A stretch of DNA of 64,000 nucleotides from contig NZ_CP059162.1 in assembly GCF_013466605.1 (NCBI RefSeq), positions 5,022,001 through 5,086,000 of the forward strand, written 5' to 3'. Under the pieces are notes generated by a model. That model was not told the DNA's origin, did no database searches, and saw nothing but the letters and a program-made list of their open reading frames with translations. Shown here piece by piece: positions 17,506 through 26,905 of the stretch; positions within the stretch are counted from its first letter, which is position 1, and each line of letters opens with the position of its first letter. Source of the stretch: Pseudomonas chlororaphis subsp. aurantiaca. GTDB taxonomy: Bacteria; Pseudomonadota; Gammaproteobacteria; Pseudomonadales; Pseudomonadaceae. The position numbers were made by a program, and so were the translations under genes.

Positions 17506-18445
17506 AAAGCACTGTAGGGCAGATCGGAAGGCGCGCCACTCTACTCCTTTTTTCGCACGCGTAAAGTCGAAAAGAACTCGGCACGCCCGTGCTAGAGCAA
17601 GCGCTTGGGACAATCCACAGAAGCTGTGGATAACTCAGTGGACAACCGCCCTACAAGTCGCCGAAAGCCGCATGGGACGGGGCCCGCAGTCAAACTGACG
17701 ATTTTTTCACCAGTAAAAAAAACCGATGTTTTTCATTGACTTAAATTTTCATCGCAGGCATTGGAGGGCCCGGCAGGTGAGGTGACAGGCCGATGACAGC
17801 CCGCGCAACTATTGTGCACAAGTACCCTCGATCCAGTTATATCGGTGCACCTTTTTCGCTCGTTCACGAGAACAGCATCGAAGACGAAAGATTTCAGTAA
17901 CAACTCCTGCCCAACTGCGATGGAAAGCCCGGCCTGCCTCCTTCACGGCCTCGACTCCGGTGCCGCTCATAACCATTTTGCCTAACACACTTGCATCAGA
18001 TACATCAATCCGTTATCATCCACAGCGTTAGTACCAAGCTGAAAGTCAATTCTGGTCGAACAAGTCCCCCGGTTCAGCTTCCCTGAAGAGAAGTTTCTAT
18101 CGACTACACGGGATCGACCACCTCGCTGGTTTCCAGGTAAAGCTTTCGCCGACACCGCCTTTGAACACATTGCAAAGGATGTCGCGAAACCCTTTTACTC
18201 TGACCGAACCAACCTGCAAATTGATCAGGATCTTCACCTGGGGCCCAGAACCTTAACCCCCGCTGTGATTGCCTGCCCTCCTAAGTACCTACCTGCCAGC
18301 CCTAGCGCGCACTTGATAAAGCGCTTCCAACTGGCTGCTTTGTTCCAGTCGGGTTCTTCGTTCGACCAATGGTGGTCGGCGTTACTGGAACGTTTTAACG
18401 TTGCACGGTTCTTAACCGTGTCATTTGTAGGAACACCCAATAACT
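17506..18445. other. long gene-poor intergenic region
   Basis: About 940 bases with no convincing coding frame on either strand. It holds an inverted repeat ATCCACAG-AAG-CTGTGGAT (17613-17631) that includes a consensus DnaA box (TGTGGATAA, 17625-17633). AT-rich stretches lie near 17700-17750, and a CACGGTTCTTAACCGTG hairpin near 18404-18420 precedes the next gene. It may contain a long leader or an unrecognised RNA. Confidence 0.5.
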
Positions 18446-18670
18446 ATGTCTACTCAAATCCAGACTCAGGATGCCATTCGCACCCTCACCAACGCTTTTG
18501 CTCCAATGAACTGCCTGATCATGGCCGCTCGCAAAGGCTGCTTCAGCTTCACCCTGGTCAACGAACACGGTATCGCTCGTCACAGCGAACGCCTGTACCC
18601 CGACCAGTATTCCAGCGCCGAGCCGCTGCAAGCGGTGATCGAGCGCACCCGTCAGGCCCTGACTGCCTGA
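18446..18670 (+). CDS. small conserved-looking hypothetical protein
   Basis: 74 residues (MSTQIQTQDAIRTLTNAF). It resembles in length and alternation the small Pseudomonas DUF1652/DUF3509-type proteins, but I cannot place it firmly. GTAGGAACACCC is a plausible ribosome site, and a strong terminator follows at 18694. It has a long upstream leader with a hairpin 25 bases before the start. The function is unknown. Confidence 0.7.
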   Translation: MSTQIQTQDAIRTLTNAFAPMNCLIMAARKGCFSFTLVNEHGIARHSERLYPDQYSSAEPLQAVIERTRQALTA

Positions 18671-18693
18671 GACGCCAGAGCGCTGAAAACTCG

Positions 18694-18724
18694 AAGCCCC
18701 GCCTGAACAGCGGGGCTTTTTATT
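18694..18724 (+). terminator. terminator after the 74-residue gene
   Basis: AAGCCCCGC-CTGAACA-GCGGGGCTTTTTATT hairpin with U-run, 24 bases after the stop. Confidence 0.9.
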
Positions 18725-18944
18725 GCCTGTTATTTCGGTTTTTCCGCCTTCGGCTAAAGCACCATCCGGTATAACGGTTATAACTCGAAGTTGGAAATAT
18801 TTTAAAAACAGACCTTTACAGCAACGATATGACACTACACTTCAACTCAAGCGGCATGATCCGCTTCCGGCGAGTCTGACCGATCCACCGCTGCCAAGCT
18901 CCCCCATCAGGCCTCGCCGGCCACTTTCACGCTTCGAGGGCTTT

Positions 18945-19427
18945 ATGGGTATTGCCGCCAGCGAACTGTGCCGCTACGTGATCCGCCCGACCCTGATCTA
19001 TCTGGGCAGCCACAGTCGCACCGCAGAATCACTGCTGCTAGGCATCGCCGCCAGCCAATCCGCCCTCGGCTCCGCCCTGCACGACCGCAGGGGCCACGGT
19101 CTCTACCGCATCGCCGAACCCCGCCACCAGGCACTCTGGGATCACTATCTGGCGCTGGACCCGGAACGCGCCAGCCTGGTTCGCGGCCTGGCCAGCCAGC
19201 ACGCATTCCTCAGCGGCCCGCACCTGGAATTGACCGTCAACCTGCGTTACGCCACCGCCATCGCCTGGCTGCTGGTAGAAGAGCAGAACCCCCCGCTCCC
19301 CGAAACCGGCGACCTGGTCGGCATGGCTCGCATCTGGAAGCAGATCTTCCAGCCCCAAGGACGCTTGCGGGACTTCGCCGATGCCTGGCAAACCTGTGTT
19401 GCACCACTGAATCAGGTCGCCTGCTGA
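18945..19427 (+). CDS. conserved hypothetical protein upstream of fadL
   Basis: 160 residues starting at 18945 (MGIAASELCRYVIRP) after GAGGGCTTT; the upstream in-frame extension to 18723 runs through the previous terminator. It is largely helical with ASQSALGSALHDR and YRIAEPRHQALWDHYLA. It has no recognised domain. By position it corresponds to the hypothetical gene next to the FadL homologue PA1288 in P. aeruginosa. The function is unknown. Confidence 0.65.
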   Translation: MGIAASELCRYVIRPTLIYLGSHSRTAESLLLGIAASQSALGSALHDRRGHGLYRIAEPRHQALWDHYLALDPERASLVRGLASQHAFLSGPHLELTVNLRYATAIAWLLVEEQNPPLPETGDLVGMARIWKQIFQPQGRLRDFADAWQTCVAPLNQVAC

Positions 19428-19572
19428 TCGGACTTTTTGCAAGATCGCGCAAACAACCGCAATTTTGGTCGGATTGTCCTACAAAACCGCTCTATCTCAA
19501 GCCATACAGGCTATAGCGCTAAGGGGGAAATGTTGGTAATTTTCGCTCCGGTGATCACCAGGAGTTCTAATA

Positions 19573-20856
19573 ATGAAAAAAGTAATACTCAAAACCAGTC
19601 TTAGCCTTGCCGTTGCCGTGGCATCCACCCAACTTTTCGCAAGTGGCTTTGCCCTGAACGAACAAAGCATCAGCGGCATGGGTACTGGTTTCGCCGGTCG
19701 ATCCTCTGCTGCGGATGATGCAAGCACAGTTTTTGGCAACCCTGCCGGTATGTCGCGCCTGAAACGCCAGCAAATCACTGGCGGCGTCGCGGCCATTGAT
19801 GCATCCACCGACATCAACGATGCCAGCGGCAGCCGTAGCGGTACCAACAAGGGCGACATGGTGCCCCTCACCGCCGTGCCAATGGGCTTCTACGTCAAGC
19901 CTATCGACGATCAGTGGGCCTTCGGCCTGGGTGTCTACGCACCATTCGGCCTGATCACCGACTACGAAAGCGGCTTCCAGGGCCGCAACTTCGGCAGCAA
20001 AAGCGAAGTTAAAGTCATCACCTTCCAGCCAACCGTCAGCTACGCCTTCAACGACAAGGTGTCGATCGGTTTCGGCCCGACCATCAACCGCATTTCCGGC
20101 ACCCTGGAATCGGCACTGACCACGCCACTGTCGCCGAACGACGGCAATGTCCAGATCAAGGGCGACGACGTTGGCTACGGCTACAACATCGGCGTGCTGG
20201 TCCAGGCGACCGACACCACCCGCGTGGGCCTGACGTACCACTCGAAGGTCAAGTACAAGCTGGAAGGCCACACCGAAGTCAGCCCAGGCGCCGGTACTCC
20301 AGGCGCTCTGCTGCGTGGCGCTCGCTACGATGCCTCGCTGGACATCACCACCCCTGAATCGGCCGACCTGTCGGTGACCCAGGACCTCAACGATGCCTGG
20401 AAACTCTACGCCGGTGCGACCTGGACCCGCTGGAGCCGCCTGAAAGACATCACCGTGCAAAACGAAGGCGTAACTGCCAGCGCCGGCGGTCTTCTGGCCC
20501 CGGGTGCGCTCAGCAGCATCAAGGAAGAGCAGAACTGGCACGACACCTGGGCCTATGCCATCGGTACTTCCTACCAGTTGAACAAGCAGTGGGTACTGCG
20601 TACCGGCCTGAGCTTCGACCAGTCGCCGGCCAACAACACCAACCGCTCGCCACGCATTCCTACAGGCGACCGGACCATCTTCAGTCTCGGTGCCGGCTGG
20701 AGCCCAACCGAAGACCTGACCATCGACGTGGCCTATTCCTACCTCAAGGAAGAGAAAGTCAAGGTCAACAACCACAATACGCTCGGCCAGTCTTACAGCT
20801 CCGAGTATGAAAACAGCGCGAACGGCTTCGGCGTGGGTGCAACCTACCGCTTCTAA
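19573..20856 (+). CDS. fadL: FadL/OmpP1-family outer-membrane long-chain fatty-acid channel
   Basis: 427 residues with a signal peptide (about 1-24, cleaved near LFASG). The mature N-terminal hatch sequence SGFALNEQSISGMGTGFAG leads to the conserved NPAGM. Repeated amphipathic beta strands lead to a terminal aromatic residue (TYRF), as expected for a 14-strand barrel. FadL proteins take up long-chain fatty acids by lateral diffusion. It is monocistronic, with GGAG seven bases before ATG and a terminator at 20875. It matches the position of PA1288 (an ExFadL-type porin) in P. aeruginosa. Confidence 0.92.
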   Translation: MKKVILKTSLSLAVAVASTQLFASGFALNEQSISGMGTGFAGRSSAADDASTVFGNPAGMSRLKRQQITGGVAAIDASTDINDASGSRSGTNKGDMVPLTAVPMGFYVKPIDDQWAFGLGVYAPFGLITDYESGFQGRNFGSKSEVKVITFQPTVSYAFNDKVSIGFGPTINRISGTLESALTTPLSPNDGNVQIKGDDVGYGYNIGVLVQATDTTRVGLTYHSKVKYKLEGHTEVSPGAGTPGALLRGARYDASLDITTPESADLSVTQDLNDAWKLYAGATWTRWSRLKDITVQNEGVTASAGGLLAPGALSSIKEEQNWHDTWAYAIGTSYQLNKQWVLRTGLSFDQSPANNTNRSPRIPTGDRTIFSLGAGWSPTEDLTIDVAYSYLKEEKVKVNNHNTLGQSYSSEYENSANGFGVGATYRF

Positions 20857-20874
20857 AGCCTGACGGCCTGAACG

Positions 20875-20914
20875 AAAAAGCCCCCGCATCCAAGGATGCA
20901 GGGGCTTTTTTATT
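20875..20914. terminator. bidirectional terminator between fadL and the glutathione peroxidase gene
   Basis: AAAAAGCCCCCGCATCC and its complement form a long GC-rich stem ending in a run of seven T. It serves the convergent genes on both sides. Confidence 0.92.
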
Positions 20915-20929
20915 GGCCGCGGATAACAC

Positions 20930-21481
20930 TCAAGGCTTGGACGCCAGCGCCTGCTCCACTGCCTCGATCAATTCCGGACTGTCCGGCTTGGTCAGGCTGG
21001 AGAAGTTGGCGATCACCTTGCCCTGGCGATCGACCACATACTTGTAGAAATTCCACTTCGGCGCACTGCTCTGCTCGGCCAGGACCTTGAACAGGTGCAC
21101 TGCGTCCGGGCCCCTGACCTGCTGCGGCTCGGTCATGGTGAAGGTGACGCCGTAGTTCACATAACAGACCTTGGCCGTTTCCGCGCCATCCTTGGACTCC
21201 TGCTTGAAGTCATTGGACGGCACGCCTAGCAGCTCCAGCCCCTGATCCTTGTAACGCTGGTACAGCGCCTCGAGCCCCTTGAACTGCGGGGCGAAGCCGC
21301 AAAAGCTCGCGGTATTGACTACCACCAGCGGTTTGCCGGCAAAACGCTGGCACAGATCGATGGATTCCTTGGCGCGCAGCTTGGGCAGCGAGCCCTGCAA
21401 CAGCGACGGACATTCGTCCGCCCAGGTCGAACCTGCGAACACCATGAGTACAGCTGGAACAGCAAGCCAGCGCGCCAACAT
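20930..21481 (-). CDS. exported glutathione-peroxidase-family thiol peroxidase
   Basis: 183 residues with an N-terminal signal peptide (residues 1-21, ending TWADE), so it should act in the periplasm. The family motif [21 protein letters not shown] places the peroxidatic residue at C61 (Cys, not selenocysteine). The Trp of the catalytic tetrad is in [10 protein letters not shown]. The ATG at 21481 is chosen because GGAG lies six bases upstream; the TTG at 21487 is too close to it. Bacterial Cys-type members usually use thioredoxin rather than glutathione. It is equivalent in position to PA1287. Confidence 0.9.
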   Translation of the reverse strand: MLARWLAVPAVLMVFAGSTWADECPSLLQGSLPKLRAKESIDLCQRFAGKPLVVVNTASFCGFAPQFKGLEALYQRYKDQGLELLGVPSNDFKQESKDGAETAKVCYVNYGVTFTMTEPQQVRGPDAVHLFKVLAEQSSAPKWNFYKYVVDRQGKVIANFSSLTKPDSPELIEAVEQALASKP

Positions 21482-21549
21482 ATTCAACTCCTTGAAAGTA
21501 CCGTCAGGGGTGAAGCTACTCGCCCGGCGGACGCCCTAGCAAGCGCTTC

Positions 21550-21672
21550 CTAGCAGACGCCCATGCCCAACTGCATCAGCGCCAGCCCACCCTGGTGCCA
21601 GCCCCACCAGGCCAACGCCAACAGCGAGACAACAACCGCCAGGCCGCCCCAGCGCAGGCCTGCCCGGCTCAT
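21550..21672 (-). CDS. 40-residue single-helix membrane peptide
   Basis: Reading the minus strand from ATG at 21672 to TAG at 21550 gives 40 residues: a basic N terminus (MSRAGLRW), a hydrophobic helix rich in V, L, A and W, and a Gly/Met tail ending LMQLGMGVC. It lies 68 bases upstream of the peroxidase gene on the same strand. Codon use is GC-rich like the chromosome, so it belongs to the host side of the island boundary. The function is unknown. Confidence 0.5.
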   Translation of the reverse strand: MSRAGLRWGGLAVVVSLLALAWWGWHQGGLALMQLGMGVC

Positions 21673-21689
21673 GCCGCGTATACGTAGAC

Positions 21690-21966
21690 GAACACTCTAT
21701 GGAAAAAATATAATATAAAAATCAATATATTGACTCACATATAGCACAATATAACTGCATGTGAAATTTCCACGCCAATCTTCCATATACCGTGCATGTG
21801 CTAAAAAGAGTTCTCCGCGTCGGACCGATCTTATTACTGCATACCTTACTGGATATTGAAGAACCATAATTTAATGACTTTACAAAGAGCGCAGACAGCA
21901 ATCCGAAACGGCCAAACTGGTCGCGATAGGGATGGTAGTTACCTGCCGCTCCTGCACATACATGGG
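21690..21966. other. AT-rich non-coding DNA at the left island edge
   Basis: About 277 bases, starting with a run of AATATAATATAAAA-type sequence. No frame or RNA is recognised. It may be the remains of deleted genes or an island promoter region. Confidence 0.5.
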
Positions 21967-22034
21967 TGATCCCCCCTGAAAAAAGTACTCGTCGAAAGTA
22001 GAATTTTCTCCTAATCGGATCAAGGAAATTTTGC

Positions 22035-22301
22035 GTGAAGACATCACGTTTTTCGGACAGTCAAATCATCGCCGTCCTCAAGCAAGCGGAGGCTGGAAGC
22101 CCGGTACCAGAGCTGTGCCGCGAGCACGGCATCAGCACGGCTACATTCTACAAGTGGCGCACTAAGTTCGGCGGCATGGACGTATCGCTGATGGCTCGGT
22201 TGCGCGAACTGGAGGACGAGAACCGGCGCCTCAAGAAGATGTATGCCGAGGAACGCCTCAAGGCCGAAATCATCCAGGAAGCCATGGCAAAAAAGTGGTG
22301 A
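22035..22301 (+). CDS. IS3-family transposase OrfA
   Basis: 88 residues. A helix-turn-helix ([21 protein letters not shown], then [17 protein letters not shown]) is followed by a leucine-zipper-like helix ([18 protein letters not shown]), as in IS407-group OrfA. It overlaps orfB by 7 bases; a -1 frameshift normally joins them into the active transposase. Confidence 0.93.
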   Translation: MKTSRFSDSQIIAVLKQAEAGSPVPELCREHGISTATFYKWRTKFGGMDVSLMARLRELEDENRRLKKMYAEERLKAEIIQEAMAKKW

Positions 22302-23122
22302 AGCCATCGCGGCGACGAGAGATGGCGCAGGAAGTGGTTCGTTCAGGTCGATGTAGTATCAAGCTGGCGTGCCTGGCCTTCGGGGTCAGCATCACGAGCT
22401 ATCGTTATCAGCCGCGCTTGTCGTCTGAAAATGCGCAGATTGCTGACCTCCTGATTCGACTGACGCATCACCAGCGTAACTGGGGCTTTGTCTTGTGCTT
22501 TCTGTACCTGCGCAACGTGAAAGGCTATCGCTGGAACCACAAGCGGGTGTACCGGATTTACCGTGAACTGGAACTGAATTTGCGGATCAAGCCGCGCAAG
22601 CGCATCGTGCGCGAGAAACCCGAACCGCTGGCCGTTCCCGAGGCCACCAACCAGTGCTGGTCGATGGACTTCATGCACGATCAATTAGCGGATGGGCGCA
22701 GCTTTCGGGTTTTCAATCTGATTGATGACTTCAACCGTGAAGCCCTGAGTATGGAAATTGATTTGTCGCTACCGGCTGAACGTGTGGTGCGTGCGCTGGA
22801 TCAGGTCATTGAATGGCGTGGAAAGCCGCAGGCGATCCGTAGCGATAACGGTCCAGAATTTATCAGCGCCAAGCTCACAGGGTGGGCCGAGAAACGGGGC
22901 ATCCGACTGGAATATATCCAGCCGGGTAACCCGCAGCAGAATGCCTATGTCGAGCGCTACAACCGCACGGTACGTTATGACTGGCTGGGGCATTACTTGT
23001 TTGAGTCGATCGCCGAAGTTCAGGAGTACGGCTCGAACTGGATCTGGACGTACAATCACGAGCGCCCGAATATGGCGCTCGGAGGCATCACCCCCAAACA
23101 GAAGTTAGCCCTCGTGGCTTGA
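22295..23122 (+). CDS. IS3-family transposase OrfB (DDE integrase)
   Basis: 275 residues with an rve integrase core. The DDE residues are visible in [11 protein letters not shown] (D), [10 protein letters not shown] (D) and [12 protein letters not shown] (E). It appears intact, so the element may still be active. Confidence 0.93.
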   Translation: MVKPSRRREMAQEVVRSGRCSIKLACLAFGVSITSYRYQPRLSSENAQIADLLIRLTHHQRNWGFVLCFLYLRNVKGYRWNHKRVYRIYRELELNLRIKPRKRIVREKPEPLAVPEATNQCWSMDFMHDQLADGRSFRVFNLIDDFNREALSMEIDLSLPAERVVRALDQVIEWRGKPQAIRSDNGPEFISAKLTGWAEKRGIRLEYIQPGNPQQNAYVERYNRTVRYDWLGHYLFESIAEVQEYGSNWIWTYNHERPNMALGGITPKQKLALVA

Positions 23123-23162
23123 TCTCTACTTCTGGCGTGTACTGGAAACGGGGGGATTACCG

Positions 23163-23185
23163 ATTTTCGTACAGACCCTAGGGAT
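23163..23185. repeat. isolated terminal repeat of the IS5-type element
   Basis: ATTTTCGTACAGACCCTAG is the same end found (inverted) at 31777-31795. It directly abuts the right end of the IS3 element, so it is a remnant of a further IS5 copy that was cut by IS3. Confidence 0.7.
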
Positions 23186-23336
23186 GCTACCCATTAAAAC
23201 TCATCGTTTGGTATGTGGGCTTTAGAGGCTTACCCTTGACGGACCGGCATCAGGCCTTGCAGCCCAAGCGCTTTCAGCTGGCCCCCGTTACACGTTGTCT
23301 TTGCCCAAGCTCCTCGATTGCAAGTGACGGTAGCAA

Positions 23337-24338
23337 CTACTGCTGTAGTTTCTTGATGGCGTTGGATATTGACTCGCTGTGCTGTTGCTGCCATACCTCG
23401 ACGGGGTTTGGCTCTCCATTACCGCAAAGGCGCATATACGTTCGCTGATTCTCCTCCTGCACGATGATTTTCAAAGCCACAGCTGCAGGTGAAAGAGCTT
23501 CTCCTCTGCGGCTGACGATGCCATAGGCCGTTCTTTCATCTAACAGATTCCTGGGTATCGGCAAGATGGCAATTCGACCCGCACTGACATGATCGGCAAG
23601 AACATCCCAGGGTGCCAATCCGAGCATGCTGCTTTCACGAATCAGTTGATACAGGGCTTCGAAATTGTCGCACTCGATGCTGACCGGAGGGATGCGTGCG
23701 TTCAACCGCCCTACGCTCAGCATTTTACAGGAGGGAAGTTTGGTACAAGCCAGGGGATAGTGACCGATTCGCTCCGGGGATAAGTTAACGCATTCCAAGA
23801 GGGGATGGTGGGGCTGGCAAAAAACCATGACCGGAAAATTGAACAACTCGTCAACCTGCAGCATAGGGTCATCGAGCACCTTTCGGACGTCCGCCACATA
23901 CAGTTCAATATGATGATCCAATAACTGCTCGCGAAGATTCATCCAATTATCAATAATCAATGAGGTCCGAACTCCAGCGTGGCGAGTGATCAGCAGTCCA
24001 AGTGCGCGAGGTATCAACATTGCGGAAGGAATGGGGCCGCCACCAAGAAGCAATTCACCGAACTCAAGATTATCCAGTTGATCAATAGCATTTTTCAGTC
24101 CTTTGCTTGCGATCAATAGAGTGCGCGCATGCTCTATCACCAAGTGGCCATGAGTCGTGAGACTTACGCCCCGGGATGATCGATTCAGCAATTGACAGCT
24201 CAGCGTTCTCTCCAATGCCTGCAGACTGCGCGACAAGGCGGGCTGAGTAAGATTCACTGCCTCGGCAGCGCGGGCGAAATTACCATTCTCTGCGATAGCA
24301 ACAAAGTGTCGTAATTGTCGAAGATCGTGCATTTCCAT
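23337..24338 (-). CDS. LysR-type transcriptional regulator
   Basis: 333 residues. The N-terminal winged helix-turn-helix reads LRQLRHFVAIAENGNFARAA, then LTQPALSRSLQALE. It is followed by a LysR substrate-binding domain (about 95-300). The start could be 24338 or 24332 (MEM). Sequence is more AT-rich than host genes. It is the only regulator in the left half of the island. It points the same way as the azlCD operon 1.4 kb upstream, from which it is separated by IS remnants, and is a candidate regulator of it. The ligand is unknown. Confidence 0.88.
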   Translation of the reverse strand: MEMHDLRQLRHFVAIAENGNFARAAEAVNLTQPALSRSLQALERTLSCQLLNRSSRGVSLTTHGHLVIEHARTLLIASKGLKNAIDQLDNLEFGELLLGGGPIPSAMLIPRALGLLITRHAGVRTSLIIDNWMNLREQLLDHHIELYVADVRKVLDDPMLQVDELFNFPVMVFCQPHHPLLECVNLSPERIGHYPLACTKLPSCKMLSVGRLNARIPPVSIECDNFEALYQLIRESSMLGLAPWDVLADHVSAGRIAILPIPRNLLDERTAYGIVSRRGEALSPAAVALKIIVQEENQRTYMRLCGNGEPNPVEVWQQQHSESISNAIKKLQQ

Positions 24339-24494
24339 GCTTCCGTTATATCATGGCCTGGGAGTGGTAGAGTGAAGCACTTCATGCGCTAACCACTTAC
24401 CATATTTTTAGTATTTTTTAATTTTGCTTTCCGATCCAACATATAGCTTTAAGGAAGATCTGAAGCACCCATCAATTTCTGATGCCCTCGCTAC

Positions 24495-25023
24495 CTAGGC
24501 TCTGTACGAAATCAGTTGAAACTCATTTGAACCCTGTATGCGTCGGGATTCAGTATAGTCCGCGTCCATCAAAGGCAGGAGCCCACGATGGCTAAACGGT
24601 ATGAACTCCCCGACGCAGCCTGGAAATGGGTTGCAGACCTCTTCATCCAAGCCCGGCGCGGTGGCTTCCCCAGGGCAGATGATCGCTTGTGCTGAATGGC
24701 ATCCTATGGGCGCTCTGCTCAGGCGCAGCCTGGCGAGACATGCCGGAGCGGGTCGACGGCCTATCAACGCTTTCGTGATTGGCGCAACCGAGGCGTCTTC
24801 GACCAATTGCTCAAACGTCTTCACATCAGACTCAACGAGCAAGGTCTGATCGACCTGGACACCTGGATGATCGATTCCACGGCCGTATCAAGCGCAGGTT
24901 CGGATGGCTAAAGAAGAATCGCCGCATCGTTACGGGCTTTGACAAGCTCGCGAAAAGTTTTGCTGCGATGGTCTCATTGGCCTGTGCCATGCGCTGTTTA
25001 CGACATTTTCGTACAGAGCCTAG
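24495..25023 (+). mobile_element. internally deleted IS5-type element with CTAG target duplication
   Basis: Ends GCTCTGTACGAAA (24499) and TTTCGTACAGAGC (to 25019) are inverted repeats flanked by CTAG on both sides (24495-24498 and 25020-25023). Inside, the transposase start (MAKRYELPDAAWKWVADLF) and end (FDKLAKSFAAMVSLACAMRC) remain. The middle is deleted and the frame broken, leaving a MITE-like derivative of about 0.52 kb. Confidence 0.85.
24588..25006 (+). pseudogene. degenerate IS5-family (IS427-like) transposase
   Basis: The start at 24588 matches the copy at 41842. The frame is lost near 24690 by a frameshift, and the catalytic middle is missing before RRFGWLKKNRRIV. It cannot encode a functional transposase. 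Confidence 0.85.
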
Positions 25024-25483
25024 CTTCCTTTCTTCGTCTGATGCATTTCCGGATCGCGTTTGCCGTCCTTGTCTTGGTCAAGCTCGGCGCATGAGTGATC
25101 GTCGCATCGACCACGATGCCTTGACGCAGTATCAAGCCACGATTACCCAGATAACCGTTGATAACCTACAAAATCCCGCCCACCAATTCGTGTTTTTCCG
25201 GCAGCCGGTAGGGGGTGAGGATCGTGGTCTCATACAGTACTTCCTCCATCGCCGAATCACTGTAGCCGAACCAGTTCTGCATCAGATGAACCCGCAACAT
25301 CGCCATCAACGGATACGCCGGACGACCACCTTCGCCTTTTGGATAATGCAGCTCGATCAAGGCAATCAGCCCCTTCCAGGGCACCACCTGATCCATCTCG
25401 ATCAGAAAGCACTCGCGGCGGGTCTGCTTACGTTTGCCGGCATATTCGACATCAGCGAAGGACATCTGTTTCATGGGGCGCAA
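25024..25483 (-). pseudogene. N-terminal remnant of an IS5-group (DUF772) transposase
   Basis: Reading from 25483: MRPMKQMSFADVEYAGKRKQ, then GRPAYPLMAMLRVHLMQNWF, typical of the IS5/IS1182-like DUF772 domain. A TAG at about 25166 replaces a sense codon (GGIL-stop-VINGYLG), and an internal segment is missing. The reading breaks off near 25024, where the deleted IS5-type element sits. Confidence 0.85.
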
Positions 25484-25739
25484 CCGCTCGGTTCGTGTGA
25501 GACGGGTATTTCACCAAATCTGGAAGTCTTTTTCAGAGTTTCAATAGCTCACAATCCGCTGGAGCAATAAGCCAGCGTCATGATTCACACCTAAATTCAA
25601 ACACCCTCCCATCTTGCTGGATCGAGCCCCCTAACATAAGCGCTCAATATAAGCCTACACTCATGAGCTCAAAATATATTACGCTCGTTAGATTGCAGGC
25701 ATAGTAATTAAATAACAGATTTTGAACATTCCCGGATGA

Positions 25740-26750
25740 CTATTGATTACTGTAAAAAGCATCAGAATAGAACTGCCCTGCCGGAAGGTTGCGCTGGGTT
25801 GTAAACAGATTAAAGGCATCCTGTATCATACCAGGCGATCCACAGGCATATACATCAAACCCCCTCAAACAGTCAATCTCACCAACTACACAGTTTTGAA
25901 CGTGCCCCACCATTCCCTTCCAGCCATCCAGCCGAGAGGGACTGGACAAGACGGGATTAAAGTAGAGATTCTTATAATCGTTTACGAGACTCAAAATCGA
26001 GTCCAGGAAATACAGGTCCTCATGAAATCGCCCCCCCCAATAAAAGTGAATCACTCTTTCATCATTGATAGCGCCAGATGCAAGCATTGACAAAATTGGT
26101 GAAAATCCGGTTCCTGTCGCGATAAAAAGCAATTTTCGCTCTGATGTGCAATCTAGTTTGAAATCCCCGTACGGCCCTCTGATCCAGAGTACATCATTCA
26201 GCTGAACTGAGTGCTTTAGACGTTCGGAAAAAGCCCCATTCTGGCGATAGCGAACATGCAATTCAATAACACCATCTTTGTGGGGTATGTTCGCGATGGA
26301 GTAAGCACGAAATACGCCATCGCCCACCTCGACCTCTATATATTGCCCTGGATCGGCAGCGATCATGGTGTGCGCTGACAACTTCAATCGCAAAATGAAA
26401 ACTGAGCCTTTGTCTTCCTTATACACGACAAGCACACCCTCCTTTCTACGCGACACCTTTGCCGCTACGGCACTTTGACTATTGCCTGTACAGACAATAT
26501 CACTCGTGGCTATAGCGCAACAGGGTAAAAAATAGTTCTCTGCAACTTCATTCGCCGTCAGGCATACTGTCGCCCCTGAGCGGTATGCTACATCCCCTGA
26601 TATTAATTTTAGCTTACAAATCCTACAGATTCCCTTCATACAGCCCTGTTGCAGATTTACTTTCTGATGCGTGGCCGACTCCAGTATGGTCTCGTGTTCG
26701 CTTGCGAAAAAATTAACTTCATCAGATTGCAAAAGTACATTATAAACCAT
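25740..26750 (-). CDS. 2Fe-2S ferredoxin / FAD / NAD(P)H oxidoreductase
   Basis: 336 residues. Residues 1-90 form a plant-type ferredoxin domain with CMKGICRIC (C-x4-C-x2-C) and a later Cys in the FLPCCA stretch. Residues about 100-200 are an FAD domain with RAYSIAN. Residues about 205-336 are an NAD domain with ATGTGFSPILSML and a C-terminal CGSPGMI. This is the architecture of oxygenase reductases and of CDP-6-deoxyhexose reductases (AscD type). No oxygenase or sugar dehydrase partner is encoded nearby, so its electron acceptor is unknown. It is the last gene of the AT-rich azlCD operon. Confidence 0.9.
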   Translation of the reverse strand: MVYNVLLQSDEVNFFASEHETILESATHQKVNLQQGCMKGICRICKLKLISGDVAYRSGATVCLTANEVAENYFLPCCAIATSDIVCTGNSQSAVAAKVSRRKEGVLVVYKEDKGSVFILRLKLSAHTMIAADPGQYIEVEVGDGVFRAYSIANIPHKDGVIELHVRYRQNGAFSERLKHSVQLNDVLWIRGPYGDFKLDCTSERKLLFIATGTGFSPILSMLASGAINDERVIHFYWGGRFHEDLYFLDSILSLVNDYKNLYFNPVLSSPSRLDGWKGMVGHVQNCVVGEIDCLRGFDVYACGSPGMIQDAFNLFTTQRNLPAGQFYSDAFYSNQ

Positions 26751-26830
26751 AACATCACCTAGCTTGAGTGCGCAGCCTTACGGAGATTTGAAAGCCCCTT
26801 GCTTAACCCAACAAAGGCTGACAAACACCT

Positions 26831-26865
26831 TCTAGGTCGGCCACTGCGAGATCGACCTAGAAGTG
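26831..26865. promoter_or_regulatory. perfect intercistronic hairpin between the TIM-barrel and reductase genes
   Basis: CTTCTAGGTCG (26831-26841) and CGACCTAGAAG (26855-26865) form an 11-bp perfect stem with a 13-base loop, and no U-run follows on either strand. It could be an mRNA-stabilising or processing hairpin, a protein-binding site, or a transposition scar. Confidence 0.5.
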
Positions 26866-26905
26866 AACGCATCCTATACCTCGATAAAAAGCCCAGAAAT
26901 TTGAT

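Larger units (their letters stand above)
21968..23158 (+). mobile_element. complete-looking IS3-family element (IS407/IS51-like)
   Basis: About 1.19 kb bounded by TGATCCCCCCTGAAAAAAGT at the left and a partial inverted match (minus strand TAATCCCCCCGTTTCCAGT) at the right. It carries overlapping orfA and orfB. No clear target duplication is seen. Confidence 0.85.

Noticed and set aside
18265..18774. 169-codon plus-strand frame overlapping the 74-residue gene
   Set aside because: It overlaps a better-supported gene in another frame and runs through its terminator.
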